Shown here piece by piece: positions 1-5,862 of a stretch of DNA of 6,394 nt. Position 1 is the first letter of the stretch. Each line of letters opens with the position of its first letter. The notes below the pieces were generated by a model, which made no database searches, had not been told where the DNA came from, and saw nothing but the letters and a program-made list of their open reading frames with translations. The stretch spans positions 1 to 6,394 of the forward strand of contig JAJYGU010000086.1 of assembly GCA_021784975.1 (NCBI GenBank), written 5' to 3'. The position numbers and the translations under genes were made by a program. The DNA comes from Planctomycetota bacterium. GTDB lineage: Bacteria > Planctomycetota > Planctomycetia > Pirellulales > Thermoguttaceae.

Positions 1-2
1 GG

Positions 3-125
3 TTAATCGGCTGGTTGAAGGAGAACCGACGAATCTTCACGCGATTCGAGAAAACCGCCAAGAACTTCGCCGGCATGCTCAAAATGGCTTTCATCCACCG
101 ATACCTTCGCTTAACGTGTCATTAG
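3..125 (+). CDS. C-terminal fragment of an IS5-family-like transposase
   Basis: The reading frame opens at the window edge and runs 40 codons to a TAG stop at 123-125. The peptide begins LIGWLKENRRIF, continues TRFEKTAKNFAGMLKMAF and ends IHRYLRLTCH. This is the typical tail of IS5-group DDE transposases: a W-L-K-E-N-R-R-(I/L) helix carrying the late catalytic Glu region, then R-(F/Y)-E-K-x-A-x-N-F and a final I-x-R-Y-L-R. The start and the first two catalytic Asp residues lie outside the window, so intactness of the element cannot be judged. It converges on dnaE2 with only 17 nt between the two stops, so the insertion sequence abuts the 3' end of the mutasome operon. Assignment to the IS5 superfamily is from recalled family resemblance; the subgroup is not determined. 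Confidence 0.8.
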   Translation, partial: LIGWLKENRRIFTRFEKTAKNFAGMLKMAFIHRYLRLTCH

Positions 126-142
126 CCGTTTTCCGACAAAAC
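126..142 (+). mobile_element. Probable right terminal segment of the IS element
   Basis: The 17 nt between the transposase stop and the dnaE2 stop contain GTTTTCCGACAAAAC, an imperfect dyad. The position, just past a transposase stop, is where an IS terminal inverted repeat is expected. The adjacent CTAG at 143-146 would suit the short T-A-containing target sites used by many IS5-group elements. The matching left end is outside the window, so the boundary is inferred, not observed. Confidence 0.35.
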
Positions 143-3100
143 CTAGCAAAAATCCCTCGACTGGGAACTCATGCCGGCCAATCGCCCGGAGAGGTCTTCC
201 AGTTTGGTCACCAGGATATGAATGACTCCCTCCTGGGATTGCAAACGGCCGCGAACCAAGAGCAGGGTCGCTCCCATGGCCGCCGAGCGATATCGCTTCC
301 AAACCTCGGGACGAATAATGAGATTGGCCGTGCCCGTCTCGTCTTCCAAGGTGACGAAGGTGATGCCCTTGGCGGTGGAGGGACGTTGCCGCACCAGCAC
401 GATGCCGGCCACCGCGACCGGGCGACGGTCGCCCCAGGTTTTCAGCTTTGCCGCCGGGGTTACGCGCAAGGCGTCCAACTCCGCGCGGAGAAATCCCACC
501 GGATGCCCGACAAGCGAAAGCCCCAGCGCGCGGTAGTCGGCCAATACCTCTTCCGCCGCCGACATCTTCGGCAAGCCGTCACATTCTTGACAGGTGGCAT
601 GCCCCCGCTTGTCGTGGGCCTGTGAAGCACGTCCTTCTACAGCCTCATCCCACCCCAATTCGCCCTCAAACAGCGGCAGCCGCTTCTTGTCTTGGGCCAG
701 GGCATGCCAGAGGGAATTGCGCCGATTGAGGCCCAACGAGCCAAATACACCCGCCTTGGCCAACCGCACCAGCACGCCGCGTCCGAAGCCGGTGCGGCGA
801 GCAAAGTCGCCCACCCAACGAAATGGTTTTGTCCCTCGGACACGGACGATGATTTCCGCATTCGCCGATGCCATGCCGGAGAGCTGGTTGAAGCCGAGCC
901 GCAGGGCCGGGAAAAGGACCGTCCCATTTTCGTCCGACGGGAGTGACGAAAGGGGACAGGCACATTTTTCGTCCCTTGAGGGGCCGAAAAATGAGCCAGT
1001 CCCCGGTCCGTCCTCCAACGTACACTCCCAATGGCTGAAGTTGACGTCGACCGGCCGGACCTCGACGCCGTGTTGCCGGGCGCAAGCGACCAACTGGGCC
1101 GGGGCGTAAAAGCCCATCGGCTGACTGTTCAACACCGCCGCGGTGAAGGCAGCCGGATAGTGGCGTTTCAGCCACGCCGAGCTATACGCCAAGAGCGCGA
1201 AACTGGCCGCGTGCGACTCGGGAAAGCCGTAGTCGCCGAAGCCGCGAATCTGGTGGAATACCGACTCGGCATATTCCAGCGTGAACCCCCGTGCCTGCAT
1301 GCCAGCGATCAGCTTCTGGTGAAACTGGTCGATCAGCCCCGGCCGCCGCCAGGCCCCCATGGCCCGGCGGAGTTGATCGGCCTCGCCGGGCGAGAAGCCG
1401 GCCGCCTCGACCGCCAGCCGCATGGCCTGTTCCTGGAACAGCGGCACGCCAAGCGTCTTTTCCAGCACGCGGCGGACCGCCGGGTTGGGAAACTCAACCG
1501 GCTCCTCGCCGTTGCGGCGGCGGAGATAGGGGTGGACCATGTTGCCCTGGATCGGTCCCGGGCGGACCAAGGCCACCTCGATTACCAGGTCGTAAAAACA
1601 CCGCGGCCGCAGCCGCGGCAACATGCTCATTTGCGCCCGGCTCTCGATCTGGAACACGCCCACGGTGTCGGCCTGGCGGATCATCGCATACACCGCTTCA
1701 TCGCCCTCGGGGATGCCGGCCAGGCTCAACTTCCGGCCGTGGTGCCGCTCGACGAGCTCAAAACTCTTGCGGATCGCGGTGAGGATGCCCAGCGCCAGGC
1801 AATCCACCTTGAGGATGCCCAACTCGTCCAGATCGTCCTTGTTCCACTGGATGACGGTCCGCTCGGGCATGGCGGCGTTCTCGATCGGCACCAATTCGCA
1901 CAGCGGCCCTTGGGTGATGACCATGCCGCCGGTGTGCTGCGACAAATGCCGTGGAAAACCAAGCAACAGCTCGGATAGTTCAATCAGTTGCCGGCCAGGA
2001 AGGGTGTCGAGATCGATGCCGGCCTCGCCGCAGCGGGCAGGCCAATCGGGCTCGTGGTGGAAGTGCTCCAACTGTTTCGCCAGCCGGTCGATCGCCTCCA
2101 GCGGAAACCCCAATACCTTGCCGACGTCGCGGATGGCCGATCGCGGACGGTAGGTAATTACCTCAGCCGTGATGCCCGCCCGATCGCGGCCGTACTTGTC
2201 GTAAAGATACTGAATCACTTCTTCGCGGCGCTGGTGCTCGAAGTCGACGTCGATATCCGGGGCCTCGTTTCGCTCGCGGCTAACGAACCGCTCGAACAAC
2301 AGGTCCGTCCGCTCGGGATCGACGGCAGTAATGCCCAGGCAATAGCAGACCGCCGAGTTGGCCGCCGAGCCGCGCCCCTGGCAGAGGATGCCGCGGCTGC
2401 GAGCGAACCGCACCAGGTCCCACACCGTCAGAAAATACGCCTCGTAGCGCAATTCCGCGATCAGTTGCAGCTCATGCTCCAACAACCGCCGCACCTTTTC
2501 GGGCACGCTGCCGGGATAGCGGCCGCGGGCCCCTTCCCAAGCCATCCGCGAAAGGTAGACCAGCGGCGTTTCGCCCGCCGGGGCCAATTCCTCGGGATAC
2601 TCATACCGCAACTCGTCGAGCGAAAACGTGCAGCGGCCGGCGATTTCCAGCGTCCGCTCCACCGCCCCCGGAGCGGCGGCAAACCAGGCAGCCGTCTCTT
2701 CCGGCGGCCGCAAATAACGCTCGGCATTCGGAAACAGATGCTCGCCCGCTGTAGCCACCGTGCAGCCAAGGCGAATGGCCGTCAAAACATCGCACAAGGT
2801 CTGCCGCTCGGGCAGGTGGTAGTGTACGTCGCCGGCGGCCGCCAGCGGCACGCGGCTTCGCCGCGACAGCGCTGCCAGCCGCTGCAGCTCGCCTTGGTCG
2901 TCGGGGCCGTGATGCAACTCCGCCAACAAGTAGCAGCGATCGCCGAACACTTCGCAATAGGCGCGGAGCCAGGATTCGGGGGACTGGTCCATTTTTCGGC
3001 CGATAGAGGCATTTGGCGGGCAAAGCGTTGGCCGAAAACATGGACCTGCCCCCTTCGCACGCCCACTTTGACGTGGACAGCGAAGGGGACAGTCCCATTT

Positions 3101-3535
3101 TTGCGGCGAACCGGTTTCCTGATCAGGGCAAGGTTGTTGTCGCCGCAAAAATTGAGACAGTCCCCGGCCAACCACTCCGGCGATCAGCCCGGCCGCATGC
3201 TCCGCCAGATCGTCGAACGTCAATTGGCAGGCGCCCTTCTCGGCCCGGCGCCGCCCGCAGGTGATCAATCGCGCCAGCCGTCCATAGGCGGCTCGGTTGG
3301 TAGCCAGCAGGACCACCGGTGGAGCGTCACAAGGTGTGATTTCTGCGCCGATGAGGAGTTTCAACCCGTGTTCCTTGGCGGCGCCGTGGGCGCGGACCAC
3401 CCCTGCCAGGCTGTTGCGATCGGTGATTGCCAGGGCGGCATAGCCTAATTCGGCGGCCCGATCGACCAACTCGGCGGGATGCGAGGCCCCTTCGAGAAAG
3501 GAAAAGTTCGTTTTGGCGTGGAGTTCGGCGTACAT
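143..3535 (-). CDS. dnaE2: Error-prone DNA polymerase III alpha-like subunit DnaE2
   Basis: C-family polymerase that extends DNA past lesions together with ImuA and ImuB. The 1130-aa product starts MYAELHAKTNFSFLEGASHP, the usual DnaE2 N-terminus, so the ATG at 3533-3535 is preferred to an in-frame ATG at 3710-3712 that adds 59 unlike residues. In order: an N-terminal PHP domain (His6, Asp39, His50, Glu65, DVHYH 236-240); GRGSAANS 387-394; the catalytic PDIDVDF motif at 426-432; the third acidic site in LKVDCLALG with Asp578; a helix-hairpin-helix stretch near 906-935; an OB fold near 1040-1074; and a SRDF tail at 1126-1129. Palindromic-repeat DNA encodes about residues 123-187 and 842-875, and another unusual linker lies at 970-990. 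These raise the length above that expected for the family. The gene begins 2 nt after the imuB stop with no clear Shine-Dalgarno, suggesting translational coupling. The frame is intact throughout. Confidence 0.95.
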   Translation of the reverse strand: MYAELHAKTNFSFLEGASHPAELVDRAAELGYAALAITDRNSLAGVVRAHGAAKEHGLKLLIGAEITPCDAPPVVLLATNRAAYGRLARLITCGRRRAEKGACQLTFDDLAEHAAGLIAGVVGRGLSQFLRRQQPCPDQETGSPQKWDCPLRCPRQSGRAKGAGPCFRPTLCPPNASIGRKMDQSPESWLRAYCEVFGDRCYLLAELHHGPDDQGELQRLAALSRRSRVPLAAAGDVHYHLPERQTLCDVLTAIRLGCTVATAGEHLFPNAERYLRPPEETAAWFAAAPGAVERTLEIAGRCTFSLDELRYEYPEELAPAGETPLVYLSRMAWEGARGRYPGSVPEKVRRLLEHELQLIAELRYEAYFLTVWDLVRFARSRGILCQGRGSAANSAVCYCLGITAVDPERTDLLFERFVSRERNEAPDIDVDFEHQRREEVIQYLYDKYGRDRAGITAEVITYRPRSAIRDVGKVLGFPLEAIDRLAKQLEHFHHEPDWPARCGEAGIDLDTLPGRQLIELSELLLGFPRHLSQHTGGMVITQGPLCELVPIENAAMPERTVIQWNKDDLDELGILKVDCLALGILTAIRKSFELVERHHGRKLSLAGIPEGDEAVYAMIRQADTVGVFQIESRAQMSMLPRLRPRCFYDLVIEVALVRPGPIQGNMVHPYLRRRNGEEPVEFPNPAVRRVLEKTLGVPLFQEQAMRLAVEAAGFSPGEADQLRRAMGAWRRPGLIDQFHQKLIAGMQARGFTLEYAESVFHQIRGFGDYGFPESHAASFALLAYSSAWLKRHYPAAFTAAVLNSQPMGFYAPAQLVACARQHGVEVRPVDVNFSHWECTLEDGPGTGSFFGPSRDEKCACPLSSLPSDENGTVLFPALRLGFNQLSGMASANAEIIVRVRGTKPFRWVGDFARRTGFGRGVLVRLAKAGVFGSLGLNRRNSLWHALAQDKKRLPLFEGELGWDEAVEGRASQAHDKRGHATCQECDGLPKMSAAEEVLADYRALGLSLVGHPVGFLRAELDALRVTPAAKLKTWGDRRPVAVAGIVLVRQRPSTAKGITFVTLEDETGTANLIIRPEVWKRYRSAAMGATLLLVRGRLQSQEGVIHILVTKLEDLSGRLAGMSSQSRDFC
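566..628 (-). repeat. Possible second repeat family translated in DnaE2 linker
   Basis: These bases encode RASQAHDKRGHATCQECDGLP and one further residue, a segment without counterpart in typical DnaE2, where PLFEG is soon followed by (P)MSxAEEVLADYRA. The DNA includes GGGGCATGCCACCTGTCAAG on the minus strand, which resembles GGCATGCCACC-type repeats recalled from planctomycete genomes. There is only one copy in the window, so its status as a repeat cannot be shown here. Confidence 0.3.
915..1007. repeat. Two overlapping palindromic repeats inside dnaE2
   Basis: The left hairpin (about 920-956) pairs GTCCC-TTTTCGTC with GACGAAA-GGGGAC. The right hairpin (952-1004) pairs GGGGACAGGCACATTTTTCG with CCGAAAAATG-GCC-GTCCCC. 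They share the GGGGAC arm at 952-957. Together they account for the extra 34 codons (911-1012) in DnaE2 between the ECTLE segment and PALRLG. Confidence 0.8.
2978..3054. repeat. Palindromic repeat inside the DnaE2 PHP domain, copy a
   Basis: The left arm GGGGGACTGGTCCATTTTTC (2978-2998, with flanks) pairs with the right arm GCCGAAAACATGGAC-TGCCCCC around 3030-3053. It has a loop of about 28 nt. The variant core (ACTGGTCCAT) differs from the main ACAGTCCCAT type, showing sequence divergence between copies while the two arms of one copy stay matched. Confidence 0.8.
3083..3166. repeat. Palindromic repeat inside the DnaE2 PHP domain, copy b
   Basis: The arms AAGGGGACAGTCCCATTTTT with GCGGCGA and TCGCCGC with AAAAATTGAGACAGTCCCC form a long stem around a loop of about 30 nt. 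The 28-nt gap to copy a is bounded by CCCCTTCGC and GCGAAGGGG, which can also pair, so a and b form a chain of alternative hairpins. Copies a and b together supply about 65 codons (2975-3169). Confidence 0.85.
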
Positions 3536-3537
3536 GG

Positions 3538-5088
3538 CTAATCGAACATGCCGTGCAAAAACCATTGGTGGTCGCGGAGCCGGCGAAAGAGCCAGAAGCG
3601 CGAGCCGGCGGTGGTCTCCACTTGGAAATAATCGCGGCCGATCGCCTGTCCCCGCCACCAGCCCGTTTCGATCCGCTCCGGCCCCCAAGCGTGCGCGACG
3701 TGGTGTTGGCAACTGTGGAAAGAAAACCGCAGCGGCGGACCACCGGGGAAGACGCCGTCCGGCGAAAGCGACATGGCCGAGAGCCGCAATGGATGCGGCA
3801 AGAGTTGCAACGGGCGCGGCGGGCAGCTATTCGTGTCGAAGGGGACAGTCCCCGATCGCCTCCGCGGCCGCGACCCCTGGTCGACCGCCGGCTCGCCCTG
3901 CCAGGCCAGCTCCGGTTGGACATCGGGCTTCAGCCGCACGCGGACCACTGCCTGGCGGCCGAGGCGGCTGCTAAGGCGATCGATCAGCCCGGCCAATTGA
4001 CGCGGCTGGGACCGCGGCGAATCGCCGGCGAACAATTCTAGCTGACGGCGCTCCAAAGGAGCCGTAGCAGTGGCCTCCGCATCGATCGCCGTGATGGGCC
4101 TAGTCAGCCGCAAGCGTTCCAACTGAAGCCGCATCAACTCCGACAAATGCCTCACCGCCACCGTCGGTTCAAACAGCCCGAAACCCACCTGTAATGGTTT
4201 CTGGGGCGGGCAGTTGAGCCGACACTCCAACCGCAGCGCCCCGCAACCGCGGGCGGCCAACATCGCCGCCACCTCCGCCAACAGGTGATCGAGGGCCTGC
4301 TCAACGGTTTCCCGCCGTACCGTCGGCGGATCGAATGTCCAGCGGGCATGGAAGCGGGGCCGCGGCATTCGCGCGGGGATCGGTTCTGGTAGCCGGCCGG
4401 TTGCCTGGTCGAGCCGTTCGAGCACCTGGGGCCCGAACCGGGCCGTCAGCTCGCTCCGCGGCAGGGCCAGCAACTGTTCGATGCGCTCGATCCCCAACTG
4501 GCGCAATAGGCCGAGCGGTTCGCCGGCCAGCCGCAAAACCGCCACCGGCAACGGCCGCAGGGCGGCCTCGGTTTCGCCGGAGGGAATAATGGCCGGGGAC
4601 TGGCTCCGGGCACCGACCGAAGGTTGGTCGCGGCCCTTTTCGCCATGTCCTTTGTGTATGCCTGAAGGCCGAAAAATGTGCCTGTCCCCTTCGGCAGTGT
4701 AATGGGCCACAGCCCAGGCGGCCCCGAGGGTATCGGCCACCGCCAGGCGAAACGTTAGCCCGCGCCGGGCGAAATCGCCGACCACCTGTTGCACCAGGGC
4801 CGCCTCGCCGCCAAAAAGCTGGGCGACGCCCGAGATATCCAACCACAGACACTCCGGCTGGTCGGCTGCTTCCACGCCGACCGTCGGGCTGAATCGCTCG
4901 CAAAAAGCGGCTAGGGCCTCCAACGTCTCGCGATCCGCCATGACCTGATCCAAGGGGACAGTCCCATTTTTGTGGCGACCATGCTTTGCACGGTGCCCTG
5001 CCACAAAAATCGGGACAGTCCCCTTAGCTTGCCGCTGGCGTGGCCAGTCGGGCAGCCAGAGGCAGAGGATGCGTTTGGTAGCCGTCAT
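3538..5088 (-). CDS. imuB: ImuB, Y-family polymerase-like mutasome adaptor
   Basis: ImuB is a Y-family polymerase relative that lacks catalytic acids; it links the beta clamp, ImuA and DnaE2. The 516-aa product starts MTATKRILCLWLPDWPRQRQ, the family N-terminus, at an ATG preceded by GGAG 7 nt upstream. Seen in order: the core (ALAAFCERFSP, LDISG 83-87, LFGGEAAL, FARRGLTF); a helix-hairpin-helix LLRQLGIERIEQLLALP near 194-210; a little-finger-like region from about 243; the clamp-binding motif QLELF at 349-353 (nt 4030-4044); and a C-terminal end RFWLFRRLRDHQWFLHGMFD typical of ImuB. Three palindromic-repeat insertions are translated: residues 22-47, 132-167 and about 409-419. The first takes the place of about 55 residues normally found between WPxQR and the ALEALA helix, where the palm and finger sequences begin. 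The frame is otherwise clean. Function may be retained because the protein is structural rather than catalytic; this is inference. Confidence 0.93.
   Translation of the reverse strand: MTATKRILCLWLPDWPRQRQAKGTVPIFVAGHRAKHGRHKNGTVPLDQVMADRETLEALAAFCERFSPTVGVEAADQPECLWLDISGVAQLFGGEAALVQQVVGDFARRGLTFRLAVADTLGAAWAVAHYTAEGDRHIFRPSGIHKGHGEKGRDQPSVGARSQSPAIIPSGETEAALRPLPVAVLRLAGEPLGLLRQLGIERIEQLLALPRSELTARFGPQVLERLDQATGRLPEPIPARMPRPRFHARWTFDPPTVRRETVEQALDHLLAEVAAMLAARGCGALRLECRLNCPPQKPLQVGFGLFEPTVAVRHLSELMRLQLERLRLTRPITAIDAEATATAPLERRQLELFAGDSPRSQPRQLAGLIDRLSSRLGRQAVVRVRLKPDVQPELAWQGEPAVDQGSRPRRRSGTVPFDTNSCPPRPLQLLPHPLRLSAMSLSPDGVFPGGPPLRFSFHSCQHHVAHAWGPERIETGWWRGQAIGRDYFQVETTAGSRFWLFRRLRDHQWFLHGMFD
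3837..3853. repeat. Half palindromic repeat inside imuB 3' part
   Basis: GAAGGGGACAGTCCCC is a single core without the T-rich arm or partner. It is translated as SGTVPFD in a low-complexity linker between the clamp motif and the C-terminal region. Confidence 0.7.
4592..4695. repeat. Palindromic repeat inside imuB centre
   Basis: The arms GCCGGGGACTGGCTCCGG and GGCCGAAAAATGTGCCTGTC-CCCTTCGGC flank about 65 nt of unrelated sequence. It is decayed: the left arm has lost the ATTTTTCGG part. It supplies the 36 extra codons (4588-4695) between AVAHY and IPSGETEAAL. Confidence 0.75.
4952..5025. repeat. Near-perfect 74-bp palindromic repeat at the imuA/imuB junction
   Basis: The left arm AAGGGGACAGTCCCATTTTT plus GTGGC and the right arm GCCAC plus AAAAATCGGGACAGTCCCCT(T) pair over about 25 bp, with an extra C and the central A-A of the core as the only faults; the loop is about 23 nt. 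This is the best-preserved copy. Its end coincides with the imuA TAA stop, and it is translated in imuB as KGTVPIFVAG through KNGTVP. Confidence 0.9.
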
Positions 5089-5728
5089 CGTTGATCTCCA
5101 CGTCGACGCTTCGTGGGCCAATGCCGCCTCGGCAGCGGAGCACGTTGATCCGCACCCGGCGCAAACCGCGCCGCCCGGCTGCGATCGGCAGGGGTTCGAC
5201 CAGAAATCGCGTCGCGGCCCAAGAGGGAGCATTTCGTGCCGCGGCGGGGCGGACGACCAGCCCTAGCCCGCCCCCTTCCTCGGTGGCGAGCTGCAAGCGG
5301 CGAAACGTCCTTCCATCGAGCTGATTCGGCCAGGCGAGCACGGCCGCTACCCCGCGGCAGCGGAGCGCTTGATCCAAGGCCCAAAAATGATCGGCCTGGC
5401 TGCTGGCGTGAACCACTAAAAATTGCCCCATGGGAATCCCGAAACGGACCAGCGCGGGCGGATAAAACTCTCGCCGCCCATCCGCCACGATCAGCATGCC
5501 GCCTTCGCCGCACGCCTGGCGGGCTGCCAGCAGCGCCAAAGCAGTGGCCCCGATACTCTCTCCGGCGGCAAACCATTCGGCCAGGGCGCCGCGGTGCAAT
5601 CCTCCTTCCGGCAGCAACTCATCCACCGCACGGCAGCCGCTGGAAACTAGGCCGTCGCCCTTGTGGAACCGGCTGCCTTCCAGGCAAAAAATCTGCTGCC
5701 GCAATTGTTCCAGGTCGCAAGGTTCCAT
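5024..5728 (-). CDS. imuA: ImuA, RecA-like translesion synthesis accessory protein
   Basis: First gene of the operon, 234 aa. ImuA proteins are RecA/SulA-like accessory factors of the mutasome that interact with ImuB. The start at 5726-5728 (MEPCDLEQLRQQIFCLEG) is preferred because GGGGAGG lies 8 nt upstream; an in-frame ATG at 5771-5773 falls inside a palindromic repeat and would add an unlike 15-residue leader. Visible: SSGCRAVDELLPEGGLHRGALAEW in two adjacent parts (RecA-fold entry); a P-loop position reading GESIGATA at 56-63 that lacks the Walker A Lys; a hydrophobic strand VAAVLAWP at 127-134 where Walker B would lie; and a C-terminal strand VRINVLRCRGG at 192-202 typical of the family. 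The last 65 nt overlap imuB. The TAA stop at 5024-5026 uses the first two bases of a palindromic repeat. The missing Lys suggests it does not hydrolyse ATP in the RecA manner; whether this is usual for its subgroup cannot be told here. Confidence 0.9.
   Translation of the reverse strand: MEPCDLEQLRQQIFCLEGSRFHKGDGLVSSGCRAVDELLPEGGLHRGALAEWFAAGESIGATALALLAARQACGEGGMLIVADGRREFYPPALVRFGIPMGQFLVVHASSQADHFWALDQALRCRGVAAVLAWPNQLDGRTFRRLQLATEEGGGLGLVVRPAAARNAPSWAATRFLVEPLPIAAGRRGLRRVRINVLRCRGGIGPRSVDVEINDDGYQTHPLPLAARLATPAAS
5096..5099 (-). promoter_or_regulatory. Ribosome binding site of imuB inside imuA
   Basis: GGAG on the minus strand lies 7 nt before the imuB ATG (5086-5088), within the imuA coding sequence. 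It supports this start over the upstream extension of 48 residues, which lies wholly within imuA in another frame. Confidence 0.6.
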
Positions 5729-5736
5729 GCCAAGGT

Positions 5737-5743
5737 CCTCCCC
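5737..5743 (-). promoter_or_regulatory. Ribosome binding site of imuA
   Basis: On the minus strand GGGGAGG sits 8 nt before the ATG at 5726-5728. It is the strongest Shine-Dalgarno in the operon and decides the start over the longer in-frame ATG at 5771-5773. Confidence 0.75.
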
Positions 5744-5763
5744 GCTCGGTCCGGGCTCCCCCA

Positions 5764-5780
5764 AAGGGGACAATCCCCTC
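5764..5780. repeat. Half palindromic repeat in the imuA leader
   Basis: AAGGGGACAATCCCCTC lies between the predicted promoter and the imuA ribosome binding site. As mRNA it gives GGGGATTGTCCCC, a short self-complementary segment in the 5' leader. Confidence 0.65.
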
Positions 5781-5792
5781 GGTCCTTCTTAT

Positions 5793-5821
5793 AGTGTACA
5801 TACGTATCGTTATCGGGTCAA
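5793..5821 (-). promoter_or_regulatory. Predicted promoter of imuA-imuB-dnaE2 with a dyad in the spacer
   Basis: On the minus strand TTGACC (5816-5821) and TACACT (5793-5798) are separated by exactly 17 nt. They match the sigma70 consensus at five and four of six positions, and lie about 65 nt upstream of the imuA ATG. The spacer holds the perfect 8-bp palindrome ATACGTAT (5800-5807), within a TAC-N4-GTA dyad. A repressor bound there would block polymerase. Mutasome operons are commonly under LexA control, so this is a candidate SOS operator. The LexA site of this lineage is not known to me and no gene for a regulator is in the window. Confidence 0.5.
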
Positions 5822-5828
5822 GGGGCCG

Positions 5829-5862
5829 GAGGACTGTCCCGATTTTCGCGTCCCACGAAAAG
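5829..5862. repeat. Degenerate palindromic repeat upstream of the imuA promoter
   Basis: GAGGACTGTCCCGATTTTCG followed by CGTCCCACGAAAAG is a left arm with a short decayed partner (TTTTCG/CGAAAA). It lies just outside the -35 box. TTCGCA-CTTTGACG downstream at 5888-5901 is also seen next to the dnaE2 copies near 3054-3072, which hints that the decayed element extends to about 5901. Confidence 0.55.

Noticed and set aside
2978..3166. CRISPR array or phage attachment sites from the repeated motifs
   Set aside because: The repeats are palindromes of variable size at irregular distances within genes, with no equal spacers and no cas genes.
1031..3448. Long plus-strand open frames (1031-1978, 1988-3448) opposite dnaE2
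   Set aside because: They are the antisense of conserved DnaE2 sequence in a GC-rich gene, show no family motif, and are rich in Arg/Pro/Ala as expected of shadow frames.
3536..3712. Longer DnaE2 start at 3712
   Set aside because: The extra 59 residues lie inside imuB in another frame and do not resemble the family, whereas MYAELHAKTNFSF at 3535 is the usual N-terminus.
4588..5025. imuB as a pseudogene
   Set aside because: Despite the insertions and N-terminal loss, the frame is open for 516 codons and keeps the clamp motif and conserved C-terminus, so decay is not shown.
5089..5232. Longer ImuB start at 5232
   Set aside because: The 48-residue extension lies wholly inside imuA and precedes the conserved KRILCLWLP start, which has its own GGAG.
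5729..5773. Longer ImuA start at 5773
   Set aside because: The start codon falls in a palindromic repeat, the leader is unlike the family, and the strong GGGGAGG site fits the ATG at 5728.
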